NCBI RefSeq assembly: GCF_013373865.1
Contig: NC_050472.1
Coordinates: 7,125,276-7,189,275 of the forward strand
Origin: Monomorium pharaonis
Taxonomy: Eukaryota > Arthropoda > Insecta > Hymenoptera > Formicidae
Length of the DNA stretch: 64,000 nt
Direction of reading: 5' to 3'
A program made the translations under genes and the position numbers. Below the pieces are notes generated by a model, which worked only from the letters and a program-made list of their open reading frames with translations, had not been told where the DNA came from and ran no database searches. Below are positions 48,990-60,929 of the stretch, piece after piece; position 1 is the stretch's first letter; every line of letters starts with the position of its first letter.

Positions 48990-51260
48990 ATACCGAGAAA
49001 TACGATATCGCATCTTTTGCATTCTGGGAAGGATTAAAGCCTGAGGATGTTGCGCCGCAGCATAATACGCTGCAGCCGCCCACGAAATTGCGCCGGACTC
49101 GTCTCGGGCATAGGTCAATGAACCCGAAGGGGCCCGGAGGTCGGGCCCGGGAATCCGCGATTCGCATTATATTACCGCTCGTTGTTGCGTCCCTCCCTAA
49201 CACTCCGCGCTGCGCTGACCTAACGCGGACGAAACGGGCCCTGAAACATCTGTCCGGCGCGGCGCGGCCGTGCCCAACGGCGGACCCCGAAGATGCAACA
49301 ATCTTCGCCGGGGCAATACGGGCGTATTTCACTTTCGCCAGAATACGGCGCTCGTGTATGCGCGAGAGTGCAGCGGCGGCGATTATATCTGCGCGAGTAT
49401 GCGCCCGTGTCTGCGTGTACATATATATATATATATATATATTTGTGCGGTCTTCTGCTTTTGAGTACGTAAGCGCGAGCGCGCGCGCGCGCGTGTGTAT
49501 GTTTGTAGGATCTGCCCGGAAAGGCCCCGCGAATGTGAGCCGGCGCGGCGTTTGCGCATTGTGCCATTGAGGCGCGCACGGCCCTTTCGGGGTACGTGTG
49601 AAAAAGAATGAACAAAGGGGAAATGAATCTTCTTGGTTCTCAGGCGATCGGCAGACGGCCAGACAGACGGATTAACTTGTTTTAAAGGGACGGCCAGACG
49701 CCATATTGTTGTTTTGGGCCCCGTAGTTTAGGTGCAGTGACGCTTCTCGTTCTCTCTCTCCTTCCCGGCGCGACGACGAACCGGTCCGTTTTCGTTTCCC
49801 GGGAGATGCACCTACACGCGAATCGGAGTGTCGATTATGCCACACACTTGCGACGTGCTCGGACGTGCAGTAAATGGCTATTGTTCGTTCGCCATGGAGT
49901 CAGGGGGGGGATTTCGACCGAGCGAATTTAAATTCGGATCGTTTTAGACCGCTAACGTAGGAAACAAGCGCGGCAGGATTGATACCAGTTTTTAAGTACC
50001 GAGCCTAACGATGCCCTTTTGTAAGTTCGGGCTGTACCTCGTGAGGTTAATTGTTTCACATGTTCAGGATCGATTCTTCTCAGCGGTCAGTTTTTTAAAA
50101 TTAATCTCGTCGCAGGTCCGCGTCTCTTCAACATTTGTTTTGCGCAACTCGGTAAACGTTTTATTACGCTGCGCTGTAATTGGGAGACAATGATGCCTTA
50201 GCCGTTTTCTTAATGCGATTTTAAACATATGTAATCCTGTGTCGACGCAACCTTCGCTACGCAGTCGTTAAATGCCAGTTAGGAGGCTGCCGGAGGCTCA
50301 CTCTGCTTTTCATTAAAGATGACTCAGTCAAACATGTTAAAAATAAAATCTACTTCTTTTACACGCGACGTATTTTCCCATAGAAGAAAAAGAAAAGAAA
50401 AAAGAATCTTTATTGTCGTTTCATCATTTCGAAATCAGATTAACAGGCGACGGAAATTCTCAAGTTTACCAGAGACTCTTTCTCTCATCTTTTATTATTT
50501 TTAAACAATTATGTCTGTGCAAAGTTTGATTTAATAATCATACTAGTGAAAGGAAGCGTAACGCACATATACTTTGAATGTTAAACGTTTCCCTATTCTC
50601 CGCAGATCCGCAGACGTAGCTACGCGGCGGCGAGTGGGCCCCTTAATTTATTTCACCGTCATCGTCTCACCGCCATCATTGTGGGCCCATTGTTTACAAA
50701 CATTCTACGTCACTCACTAGGAGCAAGTAAATAAGCTTAACCGCGTGTGCAGGCCACCCTCTTGCCTCCTGCGAGAGGATTTCCTGAGCGAGCAAGTTCC
50801 CTTTGTCCGCATGCCAGCCACCAGATGTTCCCCAAAATAAAACTGGCAAAATATCGCGACGTAGCGCCGCGATTCGCGCAGGAACGAGCGAGAACGGCCG
50901 GGCGAATCTGGACGCGAGAGGGGCAAGGATGGTGGGACCCCTGAGGAACGACGAGGAGGACGTGGGGAAGGAGGGACCGCGCCGCGAGACGCGGGGTCGC
51001 TGGATAAACGGGCACAAAGGGATAGGAAGCCGTAGGGAGGAAGGCCTCTGTTAGGAGTGACGGCCCCTGAAATCGAGATCCGAAAAGCCCCGTGCAATGA
51101 CCGGACACGAACCGCACACGCGATCTCTTCGCAGCATCCTCCGCTTCGAGGATGTGCCCTTTTCTTCGCTCCTCTCTCCTCGAACGCAGCCGTCAGGAGG
51201 AGCGGCGCCCTCGAGAGGACGCGTGCATAGGATGCGCTTGTTGAGGAACATCGTGAATCC
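48990..51260. promoter_or_regulatory. CpG-rich block without a supported coding exon
   Basis: Three GC-rich peaks (about 49020-49600, 49680-49990 and 50600-51260) in otherwise AT-rich DNA, with TA and CG/TG dinucleotide runs at 49421-49441 and 49476-49497. Open frames on both strands are Arg/Pro/Ser-rich shadows of GC content. Candidate signals are a donor after ATGCCCTTTT (GTAAGT at 50021). This probably marks a promoter or 5' untranslated exons of a gene reaching to the right, perhaps the peptide gene at 53697, but that link is inference. Confidence 0.35.
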
Positions 51261-53650
51261 TCGATGAAGAGCAGTACATTTATTTTGTTGTTTAGCGATG
51301 GACTAATAATAAGAGCGAAAAGGGCGACGAATCAATCAATTCCAGTGATCTCTGATAAAAATGTGGCAATTATCATGATATTTTGAAGAAATGAAAATAA
51401 AGACTTGCAGAAAAGAAGAGACAAAAACTCTCTGTCTGATATTCTCTCGATCAATTGACTTTGAATTTTCTTTTGAATTCCTGTTTTCGAAACCTCCATT
51501 TGTGCAAAACGACAAACAAAATCGAACAATTTTATAAAATAACAGTTAGATGTGTTTTTATCTTTTTGTTTGTAATATTTGCATGCTTGCGTGAATTAAT
51601 AACGATGACGGTAACAAAAATATTCGTGTGCGAGGGCCCGAGGCAAGAGGTTGAAAAACATTCGAGAAATTACGCTTGTTAAAGATCCACGTGATATTAA
51701 CCGCGGTTTATTGGCCGAGGTACCCTGTTATTTTTCAAGCTATACAGAAGATCATTAAACGTGCTATCTTTTGCGCTCCGACATCACCTAGGTTCACACA
51801 CACACACACAAAAAATAAACTGAAATGCCGTTTCAATTCCCTTTTTTAAAGTACAATAAATATTCAATTTAAGTAATTTTATTCCATCGTCGTCTCATTA
51901 ACACAAACTTTCCGCGGAGGTCAACGAACTCTCGGTCTCCTGATTTATATGTGGGGAAGAAAACATTCTCTTATTCTGAAAGGATAATCGGTTTATCCTC
52001 TGACCGAGGCAGACAAGTCTAGATCCGTAGCTACGTCCACCCCGAAGTGGTGACATTCACGACGCATCCGAGATGCGTCAGAGAGATCCTCGTTAAAGGT
52101 CCGTATCCTGTCGTTAACCATTGTTTAGCCGCTCCTGGGCACCTACGGCCCTGCCAGCCGGTAAACCAGTCTCTCAGTCTGAGTAAAAAGAGAGCGAGAC
52201 AGAAAGTATATGTACGGGAGTCGTTCGGATAAACAGAAGGAGAGATCAAATGAGAGAGAGACAGTGGTGGGAAGGGGGGGAGGGGAAAAGAATTGAGAGG
52301 GAAAAAAATGAAATAGAAAGTGGTCCGGCCGGTGCAACAGACTACAGTATATGACGCCTTTAAAGCACCTCCTCCCGGTGGTTTACCCATAGGTCTGTTC
52401 CTGTTCTCCACGTACTATAGCAAATCCGCGATGCTTTCTTGAAGGCTCCCGCGTCATTGTGCTCGCATTTCTCGTGCGGTTGTCGACTCGGAAAGTATAT
52501 CCTCAACTTATCGCCGGTAAGTCGAGCTACGTACTGCTATAAGTACTAAGTGTTAAGACCCGAGTCCTCCACTAGTAAGTGAAAACCGTGCCGATCCTTA
52601 ATAAGGAGGCTTGTTCTGTCATTTTGCAAAATCGAGGATGCCGCGCGCAGATAGCAGTGATAAGAGTTAATCGTAGTGATAAACTCAGTATGGGTTATTT
52701 TTTTTTAGAATAACAATACAACACGCCATATGTTTCGTCAGTCTTCTTTCCTCTTTCAATCGCGCCTAAATGTGTTTATTAAATCGAAAGCGATATGAGC
52801 GTAATTAATTGTTAGAATAAAAAAAAAACCTTGGCTTTCACTTTTTAAGAGAAGACTCTGATTGAGGAGAAAGTTGATGAATTGTTTAAAAAATGTACGC
52901 GAATCAAAGTGTTACTATTGTATTGGTCTGTTTACTTTAAAATAATTTTTTAAAACGCTTTTTTAACATTTTTCTAAAATCTCGGATTTTCTATAATACA
53001 TTAATATTTTTGAAAGATTATTAATTCCTAATATTATAATTTATCGAAGATTAATACTGTAGAGAGTGTAGAGTGATCGTTCAATTGTGATAACGTCATT
53101 AAGTTGCACAATCCGTCGCTTTTACGTAAGATTCTGCCGATACTGACTGCTCCAGAAAGTGACTCAAACAGTAATTCCTTGAACTCGCGTACGAATGGCG
53201 ATTACGAAATCGTCGAAGGCCTTTTAACGATTCCACCTGAAGCTAACGGATGTTCAGAATTCCTAAGTACTTAGGGATGACGCAAGAATAATAATAATCA
53301 GCTAGCATAATTTTTCGTGCGATCGAAAAAAAATCGTAATCTAAAAAATGTAAATAATTTGTAAGTGGGAGAATAAAAATCATCTTCTATTATTCGTAAT
53401 TTTGACGCTTTGTTATTTATTTTTGTATTATTATTTTTTGTTATTATTTATTTATTTTTTTCGTATTTGTGTTATGTAACGGCAGGATATTCATGATTAC
53501 TGTTAATAATATGCTCCAAATATGTCATTATTAACTATATATGTAAAGAATTCGATGATATAAAAGATGGAATAGAGTGTATCAAAAAATTTCGTTAAAA
53601 TCCGACTTTTAAAATGTATTTTTCATTATTTCTGTTTGTTTGTTTTGCAG
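51261..53650 (+). other. Upstream region of the peptide precursor gene
   Basis: Mixed composition. A possible 5' untranslated exon ends at 52516 (CGCCG|GTAAGTCG), and an acceptor TGTTTTGCAG lies at 53650 just before the coding start, so a spliced leader is likely. A perfect 8-bp palindrome with a 3-base loop (GACGCATC-CGA-GATGCGTC) is at 52061-52079. Confidence 0.4.
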
Positions 53651-53696
53651 CGTAACAAAAATTTTGACCTTTGGACATTAAAATTTCCGTTACAAA

Positions 53697-55546
53697 ATGA
53701 TGAAACTATTGACCCTTTTGCTATTCACTTCAGTCTACGTCATGATCAATGCACAAGAGACGGCATCTAATGAAAAACGTAAGTAGAATATTAAAAAATA
53801 TATTAATTTTAAAGTTTGTAAAAATTTTTTAAATATATTTTGGGAAATATACATACACATAAATGAATTAAAAGGAATGTTAATTTCATCTAATAAGATA
53901 TTTTACGCCTTTTCATCAGATTAATTAATAAAATCTTTATTTTTGTACGCATTTATATTTATTATTATAAAAAAATTATTATTATAAAAAAAATTTAGAT
54001 AAAAATATGAAATTTATTAAATTTTATTTTATTCAGTAATTTGTTAAATAATAAATTTTAATTGCACAGCATATTTTGGCCAGACATTCGATGAAATTAT
54101 CGTATCATCGGACTTAAACGTCAGGAGGAAGTCAAAAGAAAATCGTCAGGGTAAAAGATTATTATCAAACGTGCCGTCAGCAACCACTGTTCCACCGGAA
54201 AGACCGACTGCAATTGCATCCAGACTCGTTTTCGCCGATGGAAGCCGTATAACGCCAGAAAAAAGAGAGAAACGTGGCATTACGCGAAGGAGGTAAATTG
54301 ACAAGAAATTGTTTTCTTGTTTATTTAGTTATCAAAGAGAATCTATTTGAACTAATTAATATCTATAGTACAACTATGAAAATATTAATTGCAACTAAGT
54401 CACAAAACTAATTATTTTCTAATATTTTTGTACATACGTATGATTAATTTTTTAAAGTTAAGAAATTTTAAATAATACTAGCTGCTAATATTATAATATT
54501 TCATTATTTTATGAAATCTTTAACAAGTTCACTCAATTGCTGGAATTTAACAAACTGCAATTTACTTGAACAATAAAATAAAACTGAGCGATTTTAATTC
54601 TTTGAGCAAATTTTGTTTTATAATGCAATTGGAAAAATATATATTAATAATAAAATACTAAAAACCTGCGTTAATAATCTAAGATTTTTCCCAAAAATGG
54701 AAAATTATATCTTGTTTATCCAAATCTAGTTTTAAAAGCAATTGAAGGAAATTATTTGAGATAAGTCAGTTTACATATATGTTTTTATTCGTTTTGTTGG
54801 TTCTATTACATATGGGACAAATCCGACATATGCTCCATTTATCAAAAACTTAATTTAAAGCTTTGTTTCTTGTATTTAACATAAATAAACTACATTATTA
54901 AAAATACTGTTTATTATTTTTTAAAAATTAAAAAAGTAAATATTTTTTATTTTTTTATATTAAAAGCTTTTAGAAATTTACATTTTCGTCGTACATTGAA
55001 AGGGGTGAAGCATATGGTCAGTCATGAATAGGGCTGTTAAACTGAATTAAGAATACAAAAGCCAAGCACTTGTATTTTGGAATACTCCATTCTTTATTAT
55101 CCCTCTCTGTACTTATATGTCACAAAATAACCACCTTCTACAAACAAAGTAATTATTTTACAATATATCGCTGTGCTACTCACAACAGTGACAAACAGAT
55201 TCAATTGACAATGGTTTTCTTAACAATAAGTTATGTTAACAGTAAGAAAACAGAAATTGTAACAATATTAATATAGCAAGGCTTATAATAAAGTGGCAAG
55301 CAAATTATCTTTATTTCTTCTTTTTTGGGTTAGTTTTGCTGCGTAAATTTATGCGTGGCATAAATCTCGGATTTATCCTCTTTTTGAATTTAAATGTTTG
55401 AATTAATCAATACTTTTATTTTTTTAATAATTGCGCTTAGTTGATTAATTATATATATGCGCAAAAGTTTAAATATATAACTTATTAATTTTAGGTATCT
55501 GGATCTGGGCGTCGCGGGATACTTGCTGAAATCTCGGAAACGGTAA
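53697..55546 (+). CDS. Orphan secreted peptide precursor with dibasic cleavage sites
   Basis: Exons 53697-53778, 54070-54292 and 55495-55546 join in phase (118 residues). MMKLLTLLLFTSVYVMINA is a strong signal peptide, followed by QETASNEK. The remainder holds several prohormone-convertase-type sites: NVRRKSK, NRQGKR (a Gly before KR could amidate), EKREKR and TRRR. The last exon encodes YLDLGVAGYLLKSRKR and stop. That gives a short predicted peptide between TRRR and SRKR at the very C-terminus. Signal peptide, small size, dibasic sites and a separate small last exon are typical of neuropeptide precursors. I cannot match the core to any family I know; YLDLG only faintly recalls the start of DH31 (GLDLG) and the rest differs. 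The last exon has a donor-like GGTAAAA at its stop, so further splicing is not excluded. An AATAAA at 55651 supports the given end. Gene structure is confident; the role is inferred. Confidence 0.75.
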
Positions 55547-55650
55547 AAATTCTACACACCGAGGACAACCGCACGACCCTCCACACCCTCATCTGTGATC
55601 ACACCTCTTTCGATAAATTTTTAGGCCACGGTTCATGTAACAAAAAGGAT

Positions 55651-55656
55651 AATAAA
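55651..55656 (+). terminator. Polyadenylation signal AATAAA of the peptide precursor gene
   Basis: A canonical hexamer 105 bases beyond the stop codon. Confidence 0.6.
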
Positions 55657-56380
55657 ATTTTTCTGTTTCATAACATTTCCAGGTCTATTACTGTTAAAAT
55701 TATTCCTCTCAAAACTATTTCTTCCCTTTTGTAAATTCGTATTTTACAAAATGTTTTTTATTAAATCTGAATAATATTTAATATTTAGCGTTAAAAGTCT
55801 ATAAATAATATTTTAAATTATGTTTCTTAAATTTAATAATTTAATAAAGTTAATTATATTATCACGTCATTATTACTATTTTATAATTAGTCACTATTTT
55901 AGTTATAAAAAATTAATTCATTAAATTAAAAATTATAAAAGATTTAAAATTTTAGATACATCTTATTCCATATTATTGGTAACAAAGTACAAAGCACAAA
56001 TAATTTAACATAATAAATTTTTTCAAGACACTAATCAACGGAATAAGGTTTCTTTTCGGAAACATTTTTATTGACAACATTATTGCCTCGCAATACGCTC
56101 TCCACTATAGCTGGTCAACTGCAATATATATAACCAATAATAGTTATTTTCCTTTTTTTCATTTTTTGAAGTACTCTTTTTCCTACCATTTACATTATAC
56201 AATTTTTTTAATAAGTTACGAGAAATATATACTTATGTAAAAAATTGAACTAGGTGCGAAAAGAATCTTAAATATGGTATTAATAAATTATATAAATATT
56301 TTTTCTTGCACATCTTTGAAACATTTGTCAAGCATATTAATAATTAGGAGATGCGACTATTGAGATAATTTTACTCTCTC

Positions 56381-56424
56381 ACAATCAGACTTCATGAACA
56401 AAATTGTTTATGAAACCTGATTGT
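56381..56424. repeat. Tight near-palindromic hairpin, 21-bp arms
   Basis: ACAATCAGACTTCATGAACAA is followed after two bases by TTGTTTATGAAACCTGATTGT. The arms pair except at three positions, at least two of which would be G-U tolerant in RNA. The loop is only two bases. Confidence 0.75.
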
Positions 56425-57831
56425 AAACGCTAGTTCCTACAATTTTTTTCTTCCGCACTTCCCGATATATATTTATGTTCAACTGTCTTTACTGCCTCTG
56501 ACAGTACCCAGTTTTCTTCTAAAAATGTGAAAACTGTTACAGAATTCAATAGAACTGATACAGATGTAGAAAATTCGCTCGATGACGGCTGAACTAAACT
56601 TTTCTTCGCCTCGCGGGAGCAAAGAAATTCTAGAAATTCACACTCTAAAATGCCATCTCTGTTGACTGAAATATGGAATTGCTGTTACGTGTTTTAGTAA
56701 TAACTGTTTTATTTTTAATTACAAATTGTTTCCGACAGAATATTTTTGTCGTATTGTTACATCTGTCTTCTTTTACATAAAATTTGTTATAAAATATCCA
56801 TGTAGAATGTTTTTACGTTCATGTACTTTTTGAAATTATAGCCTTTTCTTATAGAAAAGGAGAAATAAAAATAAAAGTTTTATTAAAATGTTTAAAAATT
56901 AATACTTTATAATTATATATGTATAAATAATTATATTAGTTAAAATATTGTAAAAGAGAAAATCTGAATTACTAAAATCAATGTCCCTATTTATACTCAT
57001 TTGAGACAAATGATATAAAAATATAAATTAAAATTATTCTTTGTGTAGTAATTGGCGAAAAAAATTGATCATTTATCACATTATGGATCGTTTTATATAT
57101 TGCATACAACGAAATATTATTTTAAAGACTTTTATTATAAAATAATTAAATGGAATGCATAAAATATACGTATTTTTACTTAGCAGAAATTATAATGTTT
57201 GTATATATTTATTTAACTATTTTAGACTATGTTGTCTGGGATGTTACTTATTATTGTTAATGACAAGACAAAAAATTACTAATCTTACTCTTGTCGATAA
57301 TATCACGATCTAGATTGCCAATGGTAGCGACTGATTAAATTCTGAAATTTATTTTTAAATAATATTTAGCAAGCAATAACTTACACGAAAATATTATATA
57401 TATAATTTATAATTATTTTTTTTATAACTCTTGCTCTTCTGTCAGCTAAATATTTATAGTAAGAAAAAAAAGTTAATAGTAATTAAGTTAAAATCGCGAC
57501 TTGAATAGAAACAGGAACCTTGACCTTATAGGGGATGAATTATTGTAATATGTAGCAGAAAGAAATCTTTGTAGCCAAATATCACTAAGGACACTTTTAG
57601 TTACATTTTATTTTTTTTTATTTATCTATTAAACAAATTAAACAAATGTATGTATGTACGTTAAAAATTGTAGCTTAAAGTTCTATATTTCTATTACTAC
57701 AAAATACTAACATATAATATTTAACATATTTAAAATATTAATTTATTATCAATAAGGAATTAATTTATTGTAGATTTTGTATATAGAAGAAAATAACATG
57801 TATATAGAAAAAAATCAGCCATTAAATTGTA

Positions 57832-57983
57832 CTTCTCAGGGCCAGTTGTTCCAACTTCTTGGTTAATTTACCTACCAGGTAAGTAATATGTTCTTCATTT
57901 CTCTTTTTAAATAAATAAAGACGAACATATATTTATCTAATAGGTAAGTTTACCAAGAAGTTGGAACAACCGACCCTCAGTGT
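57832..57983. mobile_element. Small foldback element (MITE-like)
   Basis: The arms of about 60 bases share CAGTTGTTCCAACTTCTTGG on the left and, in reverse complement, CGGTTGTTCCAACTTCTTGG on the right, continuing into ACTTACCTA-like sequence. TA is present at both proposed borders. No coding content. Confidence 0.7.
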
Positions 57984-58269
57984 TATTATGTTTTTCATGA
58001 AATTACTATAGTATTCATATTTAGACTTATGGTATAATTCTTTGAAATTTCTTTTTATAGTTTGTGGCTATTATCGTATATAGTATATAGTAATTTTTAT
58101 ACATATAAAATTTTCTCCGTGTATATTATTCTCGATCAATAATACTGAAGAAAAGGTGCAAATGGAATCGGTGTCTAGCTCCTTCTAGCAAACCTTATTG
58201 GTCACTGAAAAGAGACAACAACGTAAAAAAGACATTCTTCTCAGTTCAGTAGAACTGTAAGTGATCAAT

Positions 58270-58312
58270 TCTCTCTCTCTCTCCCCCCCCCCCCCTCTCT
58301 CTCTCTTTCTCT
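58270..58312. repeat. CT microsatellite interrupted by a C run
   Basis: CT units, then about 13 C, then CT units again. Confidence 0.85.
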
Positions 58313-58963
58313 ATTTATCTTTCTGAATCACGGAGAACAATTAGCGTGCTTATTCTACACATGTTTTTAATCGTCGATTTTAGTATTACTCATTTCTTAT
58401 TTGTTTCATATTTTTGTTAGTGAATGTTACTTATATTAAGTAAAAATGTAAGACTTTAGTTAGATATTATTAATTAAAATATAAAATATTAGAGTACCCA
58501 ATTTTTTGATTACGTAGGTACCTCTTATCTGTTTCATTAATATGGTCTTTTAACAATCAGAAATTACTTATAAAATATGTGTTATATATTTAAGAACTAA
58601 ACAGACGTAAATTGGACCCATTTCAATTATTTAAAAAATTTAAAAAAGGTAAGTGTAGGTGTAGTGTTTGTTTTTAATGCAACTTGAAATGAATTCATTA
58701 ACAATTTATTAATTGCACAAAATATAGTAACGAATTAATAAAGCTATTCTGTAATTCTTAAAGTTTTTTATTGTACAATATCATTGGGCAGATATTAATT
58801 TTTCGTTAATTTTTAAAATAAAATTTTTGAAATAGGTCCGATTTTGGTATCGTACTTAAGAAAAGTAACATGTCTTTAAAATGTTTTAAAGACGTTTAAG
58901 AATTTGATTTGGATGTTTAAAAAAAAAAAATTTATATATATGTATAAAACATTCACTACGTAC

Positions 58964-59210
58964 ATTTTTAAAACATCTGGGTATTGTCTGGGTAATTCTT
59001 GCATTAAAATTGAAGTGATCTCGATCTCACGCGCGTCGATCGAGGCCGGAAGTAACGTCCTACCATGTGAATACAAATCCAGTCGATCAATTTCCTCGGA
59101 GCAAGGAGAATGGACTGGTGCAGGTGTTTCGTCTTCAACCTGATCTCGCATTTGCATGAGACCTTTATCATAATGCAAAATCCGTAGTTCCTTCGTTTCG
59201 CTGTGTACAT
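58964..59210 (-). CDS. Probable minus-strand exon of an unidentified gene
   Basis: A long minus-strand open frame with protein-like composition: VHSETKELRILHYDKG, MQMRDQVEDETPAPVHSP, EEIDRLDLYSHGRTLLPASI, TSILMQELPRQYPDVLK. It ends at a GTACGT donor (58963) and can start after an ACACACACAG acceptor at 59211. It is GC-richer than its flanks and acidic, unlike GC-driven shadow frames. If it is a first exon, MQMRDQ would be the start. I do not recognise the family. Confidence 0.4.
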
Positions 59211-59883
59211 CTGTGTGTGTATGTGTGTTCGTGTGTATGTGTACCGTTTACGCGCGAACGTTTACATTGGCTGACGATGTGCACCTGCGACTATTTTATG
59301 TCTTCCCTGGAAAAGCTAGACACTAAATCCCAAACGCGGTTATCCGTCGTCGATTCGCTGACTGCTGATCATTGACGTCAGTGGCGCAGATATGCATTTA
59401 AGATTGGATTTGCTATGTATAAGAATAAACGTCATTGTACTTTTGTTTAATTACACGTGCTAAAATTTTTAATTTGCTAAAGACCGGTAAGAATTTTGTA
59501 TCCGTATTATTTAGAAAATAACATGTTCTTTATTTTAATCAATCTTCAAAAGATTAATATTTTTTTAAGATAATTTGTAATGTTATTCATACAAAAAATT
59601 TAAACAAATAAAATACAAAATTATATGTATGCAATATTTTTCTTTCTACTTCTTAATTAAGGTAAATAATTTTGCTAACTTTATAATTATAATTTAATTT
59701 AATTTTTTGACGATTCGATCCTTTCATCCTGGCTACGCCATTGAACAGGATGTGCTTTTAAGGCGACATGTACTATACTGTGATTCGATACAGCACGAAC
59801 TTCTCGTTTTATTTTGAAAATTTGCAAAATGAACGCAATCCACAGGCGAGGTGTTACGCGGTCTTTCAACTCGCCGTGGTTAC

Positions 59884-59973
59884 CGGACTTGCCGGATTTA
59901 CCGGACTGTTCGTGACTCGTTTTCAAATAAGATTGTGAATATCTACACGGAGATGATGTATCTTGAAATAGTT
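59884..59973 (-). CDS. Possible upstream exon of the unidentified minus-strand gene
   Basis: After a GCTTTCTCAG acceptor the minus strand reads LFQDTSSPCRYSQSYLKTSH and then EQSGKSGKSG, reaching a TCCG|GTAACC donor with one base carried. That is the phase needed by the exon at 59210. The frame stays open in both directions (about 60034 to 59702). Assignment as an exon is tentative, and the repeated TCCGG offers two equivalent donors. Confidence 0.3.
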
Positions 59974-60261
59974 CTGAGAAAGCTGAACTTAAATTTTCAA
60001 CGTTTATAACGAACAGTTCACGATCAAACGTTTAAAGAATTTTTTAAGATTTCATAACACGTGCAGAGAAAGAGGGAGAGGGAGAGAGAGAAAGAGGTAA
60101 AAAGAAAAAGAGAATATAAACATTTGTGACTAAAGGAAAGTAAAAGTATAGGCACGTTAAATTAAAAATATTAATTTGAGATATTTTTTTGATAATTAAT
60201 AATAAATAATACTTTCATTTCTTATTATCAAAAAGAAATTATTATCAAATAATAAATATAA

Positions 60262-60432
60262 GGTCTCATCAACAATAATCGCATTTGGCTCAATCCCTTC
60301 GTTTCGGAAATCGATGCACGCGCGAACGACGGGCGACAGATTCGTATCGTCGTCGATTTGACGTGCGTCACGAACGTGCGTCAGCATCAGCTCGTCAGCA
60401 GATCGTTCGACAAGATTTCGAGTTAGGCGAGG
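60262..60432 (-). CDS. Possible further exon of the unidentified minus-strand gene
   Basis: The minus-strand frame after a GGTAG acceptor reads NLVERSADELMLTHVRDARQ, IDDDTNLSPVVRACIDFRNE, GIEPNAIIVDE. It has balanced, acidic composition in a GC-rich patch. No good donor closes it (only GTTGAT near 60266), which weakens the call. The opposite strand has a longer but Arg-heavy frame that looks like its shadow. Identity unknown. Confidence 0.28.
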
Positions 60433-60827
60433 CTACCAAAGTAGTACGATCTGTGTGCCTCACGTCTTCGTACGCACTTGTCACGCGTGATCCGATCGGC
60501 GTATGCCGTTGCACAGCACGTGTAATTCGACATCGGCTAATCTTGATTCAGCCTGCGGCGATGGCACCAAATGAGATTCCGTTGGCAAAACCGCGCGCAG
60601 ACATTCGCGAAAGCGGGAGTCAAGTGCACCGCTGAAATCCTGGGAATTCCGGGATTACTGATTTTAATTCCGCGACGAAGGGGGCTGCACACGAGATATG
60701 AATTCATTGTTCGGCGAATGCGCAAACATTTGTAGGGGTTGATTCACGAAACTCAACGTAAAAAAATGTACGGTTTGAGAAAAATAATAGAAATAAAATA
60801 ACCGGGGAAAAAATCTTTATATATCAA

Positions 60828-60929
60828 GAATCAAATTACAGATTAAATTATAGCGGAGCAGATCTAATTTTATTAATCCATTTTTTAAATTAGATCTGTT
60901 TTAATATAATTTGATGTACAATTTGATTC
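60828..60929. repeat. Foldback repeat, about 43-bp arms
   Basis: The left arm begins GAATCAAATTACAGATTAAA and ends AGATCTAATTT. The right arm in reverse complement begins GAATCAAATTGTACATCAAA and ends AGATCTAATTT. Sixteen bases separate the arms. It is probably a decayed MITE or solo hairpin. Confidence 0.65.

Larger units (their letters stand above)
55657..58963. other. AT-rich interval with hairpins, no gene recognised
   Basis: AT-rich DNA containing a short near-palindrome (56381-56424), a TA-flanked foldback element (57832-57983) and a CT/C-rich run. No exon with supporting splice sites was recognised on either strand. Confidence 0.5.

Noticed and set aside
50694..51251. Antisense Arg/Pro/Ser-rich frames
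   Set aside because: Several frames are open at once because of GC content. None has recognisable protein or consistent splice sites.
52031..52411. 126-codon minus-strand frame
   Set aside because: It covers purine-rich low-complexity DNA (read as FPLPPFPPLSL) and promoter-like sequence; no homology seen.
53697..55546. Assignment of the orphan precursor to DH31/calcitonin-like peptides
   Set aside because: Only the YLDLG start resembles GLDLG; the rest of the peptide and its C-terminal signal differ.
60285..60635. 116-codon plus-strand frame
   Set aside because: Arg-heavy and opposite a more natural minus-strand frame. Judged a shadow, though both are uncertain.
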